A stretch of 64,000 nt of DNA from Enterocloster clostridioformis (lineage in GTDB: Bacteria > Bacillota > Clostridia > Lachnospirales > Lachnospiraceae): NCBI RefSeq assembly GCF_020297485.1, contig NZ_JAIWZC010000001.1, forward strand, positions 1,612,001 through 1,676,000, given 5' to 3'. The position numbers were made by a program, and so were the translations under genes. The notes under the pieces are model-generated. The model did not search any database. It saw only the letters and a program-made list of their open reading frames with translations, and was not told the DNA's origin. Below are positions 26,776 through 36,318 of this stretch, piece by piece; the stretch's first letter is position 1, and every line of letters begins with the position of its first letter.

Positions 26776-28872
26776 TTAAAATATCAGACTGCCCAGCTGG
26801 AATACCAGCATGGCCCCTGCCCAGGCCACGGCCAGCTGAAACAGCACCATTCCAATGGTCCATCTCCAGGAACCCGTCTCCCGCTTAATGGTTGCCACTG
26901 CCGCGATACAGGGCGAATACAGGAGGCAGAATATCATCAGGGCATAGGCGTTTACCCCCCCAAAACCAGCCATGGCAAGCTGTGAGGAAAGTGCTGTCAT
27001 ACCGGCAGCGGAGTTTACATTGTTGATTCCGTAAAGGACGCTGAAACTGGAGACAACCACTTCCTTTGCGGAAAGACCTGAAATAAGGGCCACCGCCACC
27101 TGCCACTGCCCCAGACCAGCCGGTCTCAGCACCGGCACCAGAACATGACCGATGACTGCCGCAAAGCTGTCGGACACATCCGACACAAATCCCTCCGGAC
27201 CAAGGTTTAGTACAAACCAGAGCACGATGGAAGCAATGAAAATCGTGGTTCCGGCCTTACTGAGATAGTCCTTCACCTTATCCCATACATAGATGGCCAC
27301 CGTACGGCCGTTAGGCGTCTTATACTCAGGCAGTTCTATCAGCAGAGCGTTCTGGGCGCTGTCATTCTTACCATGGATATGTACGATAAATGCCACCAGA
27401 ATTGCCATACACAGGCCGATGATATAAAGGGAATAGGCCACAATCAGGGCCCTGTCCGGAAAAAACATCTCCGAAAATAATACGTAAATCGGCAGTCTGG
27501 CGGAGCAGGACATAAAGGGCGTGATTAATATAGTCCTCCTTCTGTCCTTCACACTCTCCAGAGCCCTGGTAGCCATGACCGCGGGAACCGTGCAGCCAAA
27601 CCCTAAAAGCATGGGCAAAAACGCCTTGCCGGACAATCCTACCATGCCCATGGTTTCATTCATCACATATGCCACTCTTGCCATATAACCGCTGTCCTCC
27701 AGGAAAGCCAGGGCCAGGAACAGAATAAAAATATTGGGCAGGAATGTAAGTATGCCGCCCACGCCCGCAATGATACCGTCCACAATCAGGGAAGTGATCC
27801 ACTGGGCCGCGTGCACACTGGTGAGAAGTGACAGGACTGCGCCGGAAAACATATCCAGCCCCATCTGAAAATACTCCTTTAAAAAATCACCCACTGTAAA
27901 CGTGAGGAAAAATACCAGAGCCATGATACCTAAGAACACAGGAATACCCCACACGGGATGGGTCATGAGCCGGTCCACCCTGTCCGTGGTGGCAGCCTTT
28001 TCATCCTTGTTAAACAGGCACTCCTTTATGACCTCTTCTATATAGTCATACTTCTCGTTGATGATTTGTTTTTCATAATTGCGCGGAAGAATCCGGCTCA
28101 CATCGTCCAGGGGATGATCGTCAATCACCACCTGGTCAAACTCCAGGAACTTAATGGCATGCCAGCGCATGTTATCCATCTCACCGTACTTTTTAAACAG
28201 CGCTTCCTCAATCAGCCTGATTTTTTCCTCCGCCTCCTGGCTGTAGCGTATAACCACACCCTGAGGCCCCTCCTCATAGTGGTGGACCACTGCGTGCATC
28301 AACACATCCAGTCCTGTCCGTTTCCTGGCTGATACGGGGACTACGGGTATCTCACCCAGCATCTCGGGCAGACGGTGCATATCTATCTCCATGCCCCGTT
28401 CTTCCACAATATCCATCATATTCAAAGCCAGGATTACCGGCTTCTTAAGCTCAATGAGCTGCATGGTCAGATACAGGTTTCTCTCCAGGGAAGACGCATC
28501 CACCACATTGATGATGACATCCACGCCGCCGTCCTCAATGCATTTGCGGGTAACCTTTTCCTCTATGGTATAGGAGGTAAGGCTGTAGATGCCCGGCAGG
28601 TCAATGACCTTGATGGGACGCCCTTTATAGCTGGTCTCTCCTTCCACCCGCTCCACCGTAACACCGGGCCAGTTTGCCACCTTAAGCTTAGCGCCGGTAA
28701 AGGCGTTAAACAACGTGGTCTTGCCGCAGTTGGGATTGCCCACAAATCCAACTGTAATCGGCGTCCTGTCATCCTCATGCTGCTTTGAAGAATCCAGCTT
28801 CTTCTCCCTGCTGTCTCCCAGAATCACACTGCCGTATGTATCCGTACCATTTGCCCTTGCATGTCCGCTCAT
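26776..28872 (-). CDS. feoB: Ferrous iron transporter B
   Basis: 698 aa. After a short extension come the G-protein motifs GNPNCGKTTLFN (G1), DLPGIYSLTSY (G3) and NMMD (G4). A C-terminal permease follows with the Gate motifs LLGFGCTVPA and LLYSPCIAA. FeoB takes up Fe2+ across the cytoplasmic membrane. The ATG overlaps the feoA stop (ATGA), so translation is coupled. Confidence 0.95.
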   Translation of the reverse strand: MSGHARANGTDTYGSVILGDSREKKLDSSKQHEDDRTPITVGFVGNPNCGKTTLFNAFTGAKLKVANWPGVTVERVEGETSYKGRPIKVIDLPGIYSLTSYTIEEKVTRKCIEDGGVDVIINVVDASSLERNLYLTMQLIELKKPVILALNMMDIVEERGMEIDMHRLPEMLGEIPVVPVSARKRTGLDVLMHAVVHHYEEGPQGVVIRYSQEAEEKIRLIEEALFKKYGEMDNMRWHAIKFLEFDQVVIDDHPLDDVSRILPRNYEKQIINEKYDYIEEVIKECLFNKDEKAATTDRVDRLMTHPVWGIPVFLGIMALVFFLTFTVGDFLKEYFQMGLDMFSGAVLSLLTSVHAAQWITSLIVDGIIAGVGGILTFLPNIFILFLALAFLEDSGYMARVAYVMNETMGMVGLSGKAFLPMLLGFGCTVPAVMATRALESVKDRRRTILITPFMSCSARLPIYVLFSEMFFPDRALIVAYSLYIIGLCMAILVAFIVHIHGKNDSAQNALLIELPEYKTPNGRTVAIYVWDKVKDYLSKAGTTIFIASIVLWFVLNLGPEGFVSDVSDSFAAVIGHVLVPVLRPAGLGQWQVAVALISGLSAKEVVVSSFSVLYGINNVNSAAGMTALSSQLAMAGFGGVNAYALMIFCLLYSPCIAAVATIKRETGSWRWTIGMVLFQLAVAWAGAMLVFQLGSLIF

Positions 28873-29105
28873 GATGCCTGTTCCTCCCTGACCGTAATAC
28901 CTTCAGACAAGCGCTTTCCCAGGGCCAGACGTGTCCCGCGCACCTTGATGATAACGCTTCCGCTGCCTTTCTTATTCAATATATTCACCGGCGTCCCCTC
29001 ATTGACCCCCAGGGCCTCAAGACGTCTGGTAATACTCTCATCCACCTGCACGCCCGATACAACATACCGGCCGCCGATTTCACACTCGTTCAGCTTTTTC
29101 TGCAT
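28869..29105 (-). CDS. feoA: Ferrous iron transport protein A
   Basis: 78 aa, SH3-like FeoA fold with the pattern ITRRLEALGVNEGTPVNIL and GTRLALGKRLSEGI. FeoA is a small cytoplasmic partner of FeoB. A promoter lies 42 bp upstream. Confidence 0.92.
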   Translation of the reverse strand: MQKKLNECEIGGRYVVSGVQVDESITRRLEALGVNEGTPVNILNKKGSGSVIIKVRGTRLALGKRLSEGITVREEQAS

Positions 29106-29146
29106 TGCTGCCTGTCTCCTTTTGTAGTTACATTTTAACCATATTC

Positions 29147-29175
29147 ATTGTATGCTTATTGCGAAAAAATGTCAA
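29147..29175 (-). promoter_or_regulatory. feoAB promoter
   Basis: On the minus strand TTGACA (29175-29170) and TACAAT (29152-29147) are spaced by 17 bp. A perfect 8-bp inverted repeat, GAGTTTGT/ACAAACTC, lies at 29182-29201 just upstream and could be a regulator site. Confidence 0.7.
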
Positions 29176-29205
29176 TAAAAAGAGTTTGTTATGACAAACT
29201 CAATT

Positions 29206-29243
29206 TCAAAAAAGAGGATGCAGCGAATCTCTCCGCTGCATCC
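29206..29243 (-). terminator. Terminator of the cell-wall repeat protein gene
   Basis: GGATGCAGCG (29216-29225) pairs with CGCTGCATCC (29234-29243). On the minus strand it is followed by TCTTTTTTG. It lies 40 bp after the gene stop. Confidence 0.85.
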
Positions 29244-29283
29244 TTTCTATACGTTTCGGTTCTATTAATATTGATTTTAGGCT

Positions 29284-30468
29284 TTACTGCACCCAGGCTC
29301 CGGAACCATCCACATATTTTCCATCCGGCGTCCATGTATTATAATACATGGCTCCGTTGGTGCCCAGATAGTAGTACTTGCCATTGATGGCCTGCCAGCC
29401 GGTGAGCATAGCGCCGCTGGGGTCTAAGTAATACCACTGTCCTCCCAGCCTCTGCCAGCCGGTCTGCATAGCGCCGCTGCCGTCCAGATAATACCATCTT
29501 CCATTAATGGCCTGCCAGCCGGTCTGCATTTCACCGCTGCCGTTCATATAATACCATTTGCCGTTGATGGCCTGCCAGCCGGTCATCATGATGCCGTTGG
29601 ACGGATTCAGATAATACCAGGTTCCGTCCAGCTTCTGCCAGCCGGTGAGAATATAGCCCTTGTTATTGAAATAATACCATGCGCCGTTAATCTGCTTCCA
29701 GCAGGATGCCGGATATCCGCCTGTATCATAAGCATACCACACGCCTGTACCGTCCTGCTCCCAATGCCCGCTTCCGCCATAGCGGCCAAGCTCATCCTCA
29801 TCAATATACAGGGAGCTGGAATCCTCGGACCATTCACCTGTCTTATTGTTGTAACGGGAAATGGCCCTTACACGGAAGGTATAGTCTCCTTCCCGGTTAA
29901 AATAGCCTGCAAAGTTATAGGAGGTTCCTGTGGTGCTGACCGTAGTGACTGTCTTGTCGTCACGGAGGAGTTTCACATCGTAGCTCTTAGCGCCCTCAAT
30001 CTCCTCCCACTCAGCCGTGGTGTCACTCCACTCCAGATCCGACGCGCCCTGAAGCTTACCGCCGATACGTTTTAGCTCAGCATACACCTCAATGTACTGG
30101 CCATCGTCATAAATCTTTGCTTTCTTGAAATCCGCATTACATCCGGAAAGAGAGAAATGGCTTTTAGATGTGTAGGAGAACTTGTATCCGTCCTTGGCGG
30201 ACAGCTCCACCTTTACCTCCGGTATATCTCCCACCGTCCAGGTATCCTGGTCCTCTATATTAGTATATTCGGCAGAGTCCACTTCAAATCCGCTGCTGCC
30301 CGCCTTAACTGTAATATCCCCTATCTCATCTCCGCTCTCAGGCGCCTTTGAATAGGAAAAGCTCAGCTTCACCGTGTCAATCTTCTTATCTGCTGCCAAT
30401 GCCGTGAAACTACTGCCCAATACCATGGATGCTGCCAGCAGCAGACATAGCCCTCTTTTTCTCCTCAT
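29284..30468 (-). CDS. Secreted cell-wall-binding (choline-binding type) repeat protein
   Basis: 394 aa. A signal peptide (MRRKRGLCLLLAASMVLGSS, cleavage after ALA near residue 25) is followed by a region with a fibronectin-like stretch (SDLEWSDTTAEWEEIEGA, residues about 130-215). About seven aromatic repeats of the GWQ-INGKWYY type follow from residue 235, ending in WTPDGKYVDGSGAWV. Such repeats bind choline or other wall polymers and keep the protein on the cell surface. The near-identical repeat units make the DNA locally repetitive. No catalytic domain is seen. Confidence 0.88.
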   Translation of the reverse strand: MRRKRGLCLLLAASMVLGSSFTALAADKKIDTVKLSFSYSKAPESGDEIGDITVKAGSSGFEVDSAEYTNIEDQDTWTVGDIPEVKVELSAKDGYKFSYTSKSHFSLSGCNADFKKAKIYDDGQYIEVYAELKRIGGKLQGASDLEWSDTTAEWEEIEGAKSYDVKLLRDDKTVTTVSTTGTSYNFAGYFNREGDYTFRVRAISRYNNKTGEWSEDSSSLYIDEDELGRYGGSGHWEQDGTGVWYAYDTGGYPASCWKQINGAWYYFNNKGYILTGWQKLDGTWYYLNPSNGIMMTGWQAINGKWYYMNGSGEMQTGWQAINGRWYYLDGSGAMQTGWQRLGGQWYYLDPSGAMLTGWQAINGKYYYLGTNGAMYYNTWTPDGKYVDGSGAWVQ

Positions 30469-30613
30469 AAAACTTATCCTCCTCGTCTATATTTGCAACC
30501 AGTTGTGATTATTGCCTATCTTTATTATAAAGTAGTGGCATCTATAGTACAATTTAATAATCCTTAAAAGAATATTACATTTTTAGGTATAATGTTCCAT
30601 GAGTTACATAAAA

Positions 30614-32608
30614 TTACATATCCTGCAGCATTTTCTTGATTTCTACCATTCTGTCACGCAGCCTTGCCGCCTCCTCGAAATTCAGCTCCGCGGCGGCCTG
30701 GTGCATCTTCTTCTCCAGTTCCTTTGACAGCTTCTTTAATTCCTTCTCGTCCATGGACTCTGGATCCTTCTTAAAGTGCTTATCATCTGCATTCACAGCC
30801 TTGGATATGGCAATCAAATCCCTGACAGCTTTCTTGATGGTGGTTGGAGTAATTCCATGTTCCTCGTTGTACCTCTGCTGTATCTGGCGCCTTCGGTTGG
30901 TCTCCTCAATCGCCACAGCCATGGAGTCCGTCACCTTGTCCGCATACATGATAACATGGCCTTCGCTGTTGCGGGCAGCACGTCCAATGGTCTGAATCAG
31001 GGATGTCTCCGAACGCAGGAATCCCTCCTTATCAGCATCCAGGATAGCCACCAGTGTAATTTCAGGAATATCAAGTCCTTCCCTCAACAGGTTGATGCCC
31101 ACCAGGACGTCGAACACATCCATACGCATATCCCGAATAATTTCAGCCCGTTCCAGCGTATCGATATCCGAGTGAAGATATTTTACCCGGATACCCACCT
31201 CTCTCATATAGTCGGTCAAATCCTCTGCCATCCGTTTGGTCAGAGTGGTGATAAGCACCTTGTGACGAGCCGCCACTTCCTTGTTTACTTCAGAAACCAG
31301 ATCGTCAATCTGACCCTCCACAGGCCGCACCGATATCTCCGGATCCAAAAGTCCGGTGGGACGTATGATTTGTTCCACTCTCATAAGCTCATGCTCTGCC
31401 TCATAAGCAGACGGAGTCGCTGAAACAAACATCATCTGATTGATTTTAGACTCAAACTCAGGAAACGCCAGAGGTCTGTTATCCAGGGCAGACGGCAGGC
31501 GGAACCCAAAATCCACCAGCGTGGTCTTTCTGGACCGGTCCCCGGCATACATTCCGCGCACCTGAGGAAGAGTTATGTGAGACTCGTCCACAATAATCAG
31601 GAAATCTTCCGGAAAGTAGTCAATCAGCGTACAGGGCGGTTCCCCGGGCAGGCCTCCGGTCAGATGCCTGGAATAATTCTCTATGCCTGAACAAAATCCG
31701 GTCTCACGCATCATCTCCACATCAAAGTTAGTCCGTTCCGATATGCGCTGGGCCTCCAGAAGCTTATCCTCACTCTTAAAGAATGTAACGCGCTCCTCCA
31801 GCTCTGCCAGGATGTTCTCTGTGGCTTCCATCATTTTTTCCTTTGGCACCACATAATGGGATGCCGGGAAAATAGCCACATGACCCAGCTGAGCTTTGGT
31901 TTCATCTGTCAGAGAATCTATTTCCGATATCCGGTCCACCTCGTCCCCAAAGAATTCCACCCGGTAGGCCACCCCATCGGAGTATGCCGGATAAATATCC
32001 AGTACATCCCCCCGCACACGGAAGGTTCCCCGCTTAAAGTCCATATCATTCCGGTCATACTGAATGTCGATGAGCTTGTGAATGACCTCGTCCCTGTCCT
32101 TGATCATACCGGGTCTCAGTGAAATAACCATCTCCTTATAATCAATAGGACTGCCCAGACCGTAGATACAGGATACGGAAGCCACGATAATCACATCCTC
32201 CCGTTCGGACAGGGCGGCGGTGGCGGAATGGCGCAGCTTGTCTATCTCATCATTAATAGACGAATCCTTTTCAATGTAGGTGTCCGTGGACGGGACGTAG
32301 GCTTCAGGTTGGTAGTAGTCATAGTAGGACACAAAATATTCTACTGCGTTACTCGGAAAATACTCTTTGAACTCACCATAGAGCTGAGCCGCTAATGTTT
32401 TATTGTGCGCTATTACCAAAGTCGGCTTATTCAGTTGTTCGATCACATTTGCCATCGTAAAGGTCTTTCCGGAGCCTGTAACCCCCAGTAAAGTCTGGAA
32501 TTGGTTGCCTTCCCGAAACCCTTTGACAAGGGCTTCTATCGCCTGCGGCTGGTCGCCGGTAGGGGTGTATTCCGAGTGGAGTTTGAAGATTTTTTGTTCA
32601 TTTTGCAC
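30614..32608 (-). CDS. uvrB: Excinuclease ABC subunit B
   Basis: 664 aa with the P-loop [13 protein letters not shown], the beta-hairpin region [12 protein letters not shown], helicase motifs and the C-terminal UVR domain ([24 protein letters not shown]). It loads onto damaged DNA with UvrA for nucleotide excision repair. The start is a GTG at 32608 after AGAGGTGAG. The conjugative element lies immediately upstream, so the normal upstream neighbourhood has been replaced. Confidence 0.95.
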   Translation of the reverse strand: MQNEQKIFKLHSEYTPTGDQPQAIEALVKGFREGNQFQTLLGVTGSGKTFTMANVIEQLNKPTLVIAHNKTLAAQLYGEFKEYFPSNAVEYFVSYYDYYQPEAYVPSTDTYIEKDSSINDEIDKLRHSATAALSEREDVIIVASVSCIYGLGSPIDYKEMVISLRPGMIKDRDEVIHKLIDIQYDRNDMDFKRGTFRVRGDVLDIYPAYSDGVAYRVEFFGDEVDRISEIDSLTDETKAQLGHVAIFPASHYVVPKEKMMEATENILAELEERVTFFKSEDKLLEAQRISERTNFDVEMMRETGFCSGIENYSRHLTGGLPGEPPCTLIDYFPEDFLIIVDESHITLPQVRGMYAGDRSRKTTLVDFGFRLPSALDNRPLAFPEFESKINQMMFVSATPSAYEAEHELMRVEQIIRPTGLLDPEISVRPVEGQIDDLVSEVNKEVAARHKVLITTLTKRMAEDLTDYMREVGIRVKYLHSDIDTLERAEIIRDMRMDVFDVLVGINLLREGLDIPEITLVAILDADKEGFLRSETSLIQTIGRAARNSEGHVIMYADKVTDSMAVAIEETNRRRQIQQRYNEEHGITPTTIKKAVRDLIAISKAVNADDKHFKKDPESMDEKELKKLSKELEKKMHQAAAELNFEEAARLRDRMVEIKKMLQDM

Positions 32609-32660
32609 AAATACTCACCTCTGATTTCATAGTGAAAAAAAGACGCATGTCAACCAAAAA

Positions 32661-32739
32661 TTCGTCAAGGAATATTTCATTTTCGTCAAGAGATTTTTTC
32701 AAATTGGAGCAAAACAAGCCCTTGACGAATGCTGTTCAC
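32661..32739. repeat. TTCGTCAAG repeats at the element edge
   Basis: TTCGTCAAG occurs at 32661-32669 and 32682-32690 in direct orientation, and inverted (CTTGACGAA) at 32731-32739. They lie between uvrB and the integrase gene. Repeats of this kind next to a tyrosine recombinase gene are candidates for recombinase arm or excisionase sites, or for part of the attachment site. Confidence 0.45.
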
Positions 32740-32851
32740 AATTTGCCTTTTTTGCTACTCAGCGTACCTCCGTAATTCTATACGGACCGGACAGCACTGA
32801 AAGAACTTTTTTATCTTATCACAAATCATCAAATTTGTATAGATGCGAAAT

Positions 32852-32865
32852 CGAACTTTTGTTCT
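32852..32865 (-). promoter_or_regulatory. LexA-type SOS box between integrase gene and uvrB
   Basis: CGAACTTTTGTTCT matches the Gram-positive LexA operator CGAAC-N4-GTTC. It starts 3 bp after the integrase stop and 244 bp upstream of the uvrB start. uvrB is a classic SOS gene, so this is probably part of its control region, or of the element end that now provides it. Confidence 0.65.
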
Positions 32866-32867
32866 TT

Positions 32868-34169
32868 TTATCCTATGTATGGGAGAAATTCTGTTACATC
32901 CAACACGATATCCAGCAGTTCCTTTTTAAAAAGCTCTGTTTCTTCCAGGTTCGGTAATACTTCTCTCATATACTCTTCCATTTCTGGTACGCCATCTGCT
33001 ATGATACCTCTATTATCCGCATAAACGTCCATTGTTATAAGTTCTTTGGCATGTCCCATGAGTTTTGATACCGCCTTTGGATTAAATGCCTCTTTCAGCA
33101 GGAGTGTACAATAGGTGCTGCGCAAATCATGCCAGCGAATGTCTGGTAAGCCATTTTCAGAAAGGAGCCGTTTATAATACTGGCAATGAAATCCTTTACT
33201 CCTTGCTCTTCCATAGTTGGAACAACAAATATAGTCCAGATCCTGAAACTCTCTCTTTCTGCGGTTTCTGTTTTTCTCATACACCTGGCGTTCTTTTAAG
33301 ATTGCCTCAAAGACATAATCAGGAATCGGAATTTCTCTGTAACTGGATTTTGTCTTTAACCCTACCTCCTGCTTTGTAAAAGTTTTTGGAGCAAAGTCTT
33401 CTTTTGCTGCGTTATGTACTTTCCCTAGCTGGCGTTCTACCTTTAAGGTGCGGTTGATATAATCAATGTCTGAATATTTGACACCATTGATCTCGGATCT
33501 GCGAAGCCCCATAAGCACATTAAACAGCACCTGCATGTGAATCGGCGTATCTTTACTTTTTTCCAGCAAAACCTGTATCTGCTCCATCGTCAGCGTTTTC
33601 TGCGTGTCGATATTTCGGGTTCTGAGACCTGGTTTCTTCTGCGTCTTTTCTGCTTTGGGAAGCCCTATCCCATCCACCGGGCTGGCCTGGATTACTTTGT
33701 TCGTTACCGCATAACGAAAAGAGACATTCATGATTGTTTTTACCAGCTCTGCTACCGGCCTCGAATAGTCTGCCTTGGTATTAAACAACTTTTGAATGTC
33801 TCCACGGGTAACATCCATCATTTTTTTCTTACCCAGAATGGGAATAATGTGATTCTTTACTATTCCGCAATAATTATAATAAGTTTCATGGCTGTCTGTG
33901 CGTTTTTTCAAATCTGTTTCAAGCCAGAACATCATAAAATCGGCAACATTAACCTTTGAATATACAACAAACGTACCATTATATAATTCTGCAATCGTCT
34001 TCTCTCTTGCCTTATTTGCCTCCTTCTCTGTTTTGAATCCGGACTTCTGCTGTGGTTTTTCGCTTCCGTCCGGATATTTCAAAAATACTCTGTAACCGAA
34101 GTCGGAGCGCACAGGCATTACCTGTGACACTCTCCAATCGACATAATTTTTTAAACTCAAATCTAACAT
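32868..34169 (-). CDS. Tyrosine recombinase (integrase), element edge copy
   Basis: 433 aa. An N-terminal AP2-like/SAM-like arm-binding region (YRVFLKYPDGSEKPQQKSGF) precedes the catalytic domain: Arg in GLRRSEINGVKY, HDLRSTY, LMGHAKELITMDVY. These give the R-H-R-H-Y set. It catalyses site-specific integration and excision of the element. It is the gene nearest the uvrB junction. The start overlaps the end of the second recombinase gene by 7 bp. Confidence 0.9.
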   Translation of the reverse strand: MLDLSLKNYVDWRVSQVMPVRSDFGYRVFLKYPDGSEKPQQKSGFKTEKEANKAREKTIAELYNGTFVVYSKVNVADFMMFWLETDLKKRTDSHETYYNYCGIVKNHIIPILGKKKMMDVTRGDIQKLFNTKADYSRPVAELVKTIMNVSFRYAVTNKVIQASPVDGIGLPKAEKTQKKPGLRTRNIDTQKTLTMEQIQVLLEKSKDTPIHMQVLFNVLMGLRRSEINGVKYSDIDYINRTLKVERQLGKVHNAAKEDFAPKTFTKQEVGLKTKSSYREIPIPDYVFEAILKERQVYEKNRNRRKREFQDLDYICCSNYGRARSKGFHCQYYKRLLSENGLPDIRWHDLRSTYCTLLLKEAFNPKAVSKLMGHAKELITMDVYADNRGIIADGVPEMEEYMREVLPNLEETELFKKELLDIVLDVTEFLPYIG

Positions 34170-35386
34170 GCAGAAACACTCCCTTCTGGAATAAAAGTAT
34201 GATTCATAAAAGTAATAATCTGCTCATTTTCATCCATGACCTCACAATAATATTCAAACGTTGTATTGACACTTGCATGTCCTAACAAGGCAGATATCTT
34301 GATCAAAGGAACTTTCTGCTCTATCAATATCGTCGCATACATATGTCTCAACCCATGAACCGTAATGTGGGGTAAACCATTTCTGGAGCATAATTTTGTC
34401 AAAGCACTGTTCATTGCGGCAGTGGAGTGCGGCAAGCCATTTTCCTGGCACGAGATATAATCGTGGTCAAAATATTGTTCGCCATACTGCTGCTTATTTA
34501 CTTCAACCAAAGCTTTTCTTTTCTCAATTTCCTTCACAACAGCCTCCGGTATCCGCAACAGCCGATAACTGTTATCTGTCTTCGGTGCTTTCTCTATAAC
34601 CTCATACGATTGAATTTTTCTTTCCCCCTTCGGAATCATAGGGTTCGATGTAATTTGCCGCTGAATATAGATTGTCCTGTTTTCAGTATCAAAATCTCCA
34701 AATTTCAATCCTGAAATCTCACCTTTTCTGAGTCCGCAAAACAACCCCAGCAGAATCTCCAGATACCATCCGCTATTGTAAGCAGCTTTCAGGAGCTTTT
34801 TTACATTTGCTTTGTTTAAAACAATGATGGTCGGCTTTTTCCTCGGATATGGCTTCGTTGCCAGTATCGGATTAGCCTTGATATATTCTTGTATTACGGC
34901 CTCTTTCATTGCCATATTTAAGAACTCTCTGGACTTGTTACCAGCGGACTCACATGTCTTTGATACGACGGCCAGCAGGGAATCAAAATACTCCTCATTG
35001 GCATATCGTAGTTTTATATTCTGCTGCATATTCGGAAGAATCAAGTCATACAGCACATAGGCACATACCATACGGGTTGTATTCTCAATCCGCTGGGAAA
35101 ATACATCTTCAAACCAATAAAGCAGATAATCTTTTAAATCAACATCTGAATTTGACTTTGCCGACATCTGATAGGCTCTGGAAGCTTTCTTGAATTCTTT
35201 CTCATATCGGTAATAGCTGGCTTCTGCCTCTTCCTCGCTCTGAAAACCTCCACGTTTACTATACTTTACAGAACCATCTGGCTGCAGCAGTTTCACTCTG
35301 TGAACCCAGGCATTTCCTTCATAAAAGGCAACTCCGTTCTTTTTTGCTGGTTGCTTCACTAAATCACCTCGCTCATATACCACCAT
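34163..35386 (-). CDS. Second tyrosine recombinase
   Basis: 407 aa with the catalytic set Arg in GLRKGEISGLKF, HGLRHMYATIL, LLGHASVNTTFEYY. The N-terminal region (WVHRVKLLQPDGSVKYSKRG) resembles that of the neighbour but the proteins are clearly divergent. The ATG at 35386 overlaps the small HTH gene; a GTG at 35359 is an alternative start. Two co-oriented recombinases in one operon may act together or may mark two superimposed elements. Confidence 0.88.
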   Translation of the reverse strand: MVVYERGDLVKQPAKKNGVAFYEGNAWVHRVKLLQPDGSVKYSKRGGFQSEEEAEASYYRYEKEFKKASRAYQMSAKSNSDVDLKDYLLYWFEDVFSQRIENTTRMVCAYVLYDLILPNMQQNIKLRYANEEYFDSLLAVVSKTCESAGNKSREFLNMAMKEAVIQEYIKANPILATKPYPRKKPTIIVLNKANVKKLLKAAYNSGWYLEILLGLFCGLRKGEISGLKFGDFDTENRTIYIQRQITSNPMIPKGERKIQSYEVIEKAPKTDNSYRLLRIPEAVVKEIEKRKALVEVNKQQYGEQYFDHDYISCQENGLPHSTAAMNSALTKLCSRNGLPHITVHGLRHMYATILIEQKVPLIKISALLGHASVNTTFEYYCEVMDENEQIITFMNHTFIPEGSVSAC

Positions 35387-35588
35387 TTAGCCATTCATCA
35401 AATCCTCTCTTTGGCACTCTAAAGAGCTTACCAATTTTAAGAACTTTAAACGGTGGATCTTTCTGCTTATACACTTCTTCAAGGAAAGAATAGGCTTTAC
35501 TTTTTCCTATTCCAAGCATACACTGAATATCAGCTGCCAGGTATACCTGCTGATCAACCATCACTTCATTATCTACATCTTCTACCAT
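35373..35588 (-). CDS. xis: Excisionase-like helix-turn-helix protein
   Basis: 71 aa. The middle (LAADIQCMLGIGKSKAYSFLEEV) is a MerR-like helix-turn-helix as in Xis/HTH_17 proteins, followed by the wing FKVLKIGKLFRVPKRGFDEWL. It is the first gene of the recombinase operon and probably bends DNA to direct excision. Confidence 0.82.
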   Translation of the reverse strand: MVEDVDNEVMVDQQVYLAADIQCMLGIGKSKAYSFLEEVYKQKDPPFKVLKIGKLFRVPKRGFDEWLNGGI

Positions 35589-36054
35589 TGTCTATCTCCT
35601 CTCTTTCTCTATTTTTAGCATCTTTCATTCCCGCTATCATAAAATGATTTTTCTTACAGCTGAAGTGGTTCAGTATAGGATTGGATATAAAGTCTCTTCA
35701 TATATCTTATACGAATCTAATACCCTGTTTTTCAACTGTAATTAGCATATTTTTTCTATAAAATAAAAGAAGTGTATTTGGGGCACACTCGATCAGGTCA
35801 CTTCCTGCGCCAATGTTTTTGCCGCGTATTTCAGGTATTGCTATGCAATTTTTAAACAGAGGGCGGGCTCACACATGGTCATCGCATACTATCCGTCTGT
35901 ACCTGTATAACTCCTGAATGGTGCTCTAAAATTATCAAGGTGCACTGGGTTTTCCATATTCCGGATTTAACCCATATGCTATATAAATAAAGGAGGCTCC
36001 CTCCTTTTTCTGCAAGTTATTAAAATGAATCATTATTTTTTATACTTGAAAATC
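35589..36054. other. Long control region between recombinases and transfer operon, with a terminator
   Basis: No ORF is convincing here. AAAGGAGG/CCTCCTTT at 35989-36007 with a T tract forms an intrinsic terminator. Upstream sequence is AT-rich with scattered short repeats. An origin of transfer could lie here, but none was identified. Confidence 0.5.
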
Positions 36055-36131
36055 TGGCACAACATTGGCACAATCCCGCACAAAATTGGCACAGTTCTGC
36101 TCTTTCCCCGTAAATAAGGATATGTTACACT
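36055..36131 (+). promoter_or_regulatory. Transfer operon A promoter with phased TTGGCACA boxes
   Basis: Boxes of TGGCAC start at 36055, 36066 and 36087, i.e. 11 and 21 bp apart, on one face of the helix. A 30-bp stretch at 36085-36114 is identical to 55267-55296 ahead of operon B. The -10-like TACACT is at 36126-36131, exactly 40 bp from the last box, the same as at operon B. No good -35 is visible, so an activator bound at the boxes is likely. Confidence 0.6.
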
Positions 36132-36174
36132 AAATATGCTTAAAACTGCACCCAAAAGCAATCCGGGCTGATAC

Positions 36175-36201
36175 GCACCTTTCCAAAAAGGTGCTTTTTT
36201 T
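36175..36201 (+). terminator. First terminator in the operon A leader
   Basis: GCACCTTT pairs with AAAGGTGC, followed by seven T. It lies 44 bp downstream of the -10 and ahead of the first gene, so readthrough or antitermination is needed for operon expression. Confidence 0.75.
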
Positions 36202-36256
36202 GCGCCTTTCACCGCAATCCGGATTTTCTCACCTTAACAGCCCGGAAGAAAGACGG

Positions 36257-36285
36257 CCATGCCCACCTGTGGCATGGTTTTTCTT
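36257..36285 (+). terminator. Second terminator in the operon A leader
   Basis: CCATGCC pairs with GGCATGG around a short loop and is followed by TTTTTCTTT. It lies 34 bp before the first transfer gene. Confidence 0.7.
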
Positions 36286-36318
36286 TCCCACCAATCATAT
36301 TTAAAGGAGGTCCACAAA

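Noticed and set aside
29284..29780. Tandem DNA repeats as a possible CRISPR or VNTR array
   Set aside because: They are in frame and encode the wall-binding repeats of a secreted protein.
36055..36131. Sigma-54 promoter reading of TGGCAC-N5-TGGCA
   Set aside because: The -12 GC element is imperfect and the spacing holds for only some box pairs; a shared -10 further down explains both sites better.
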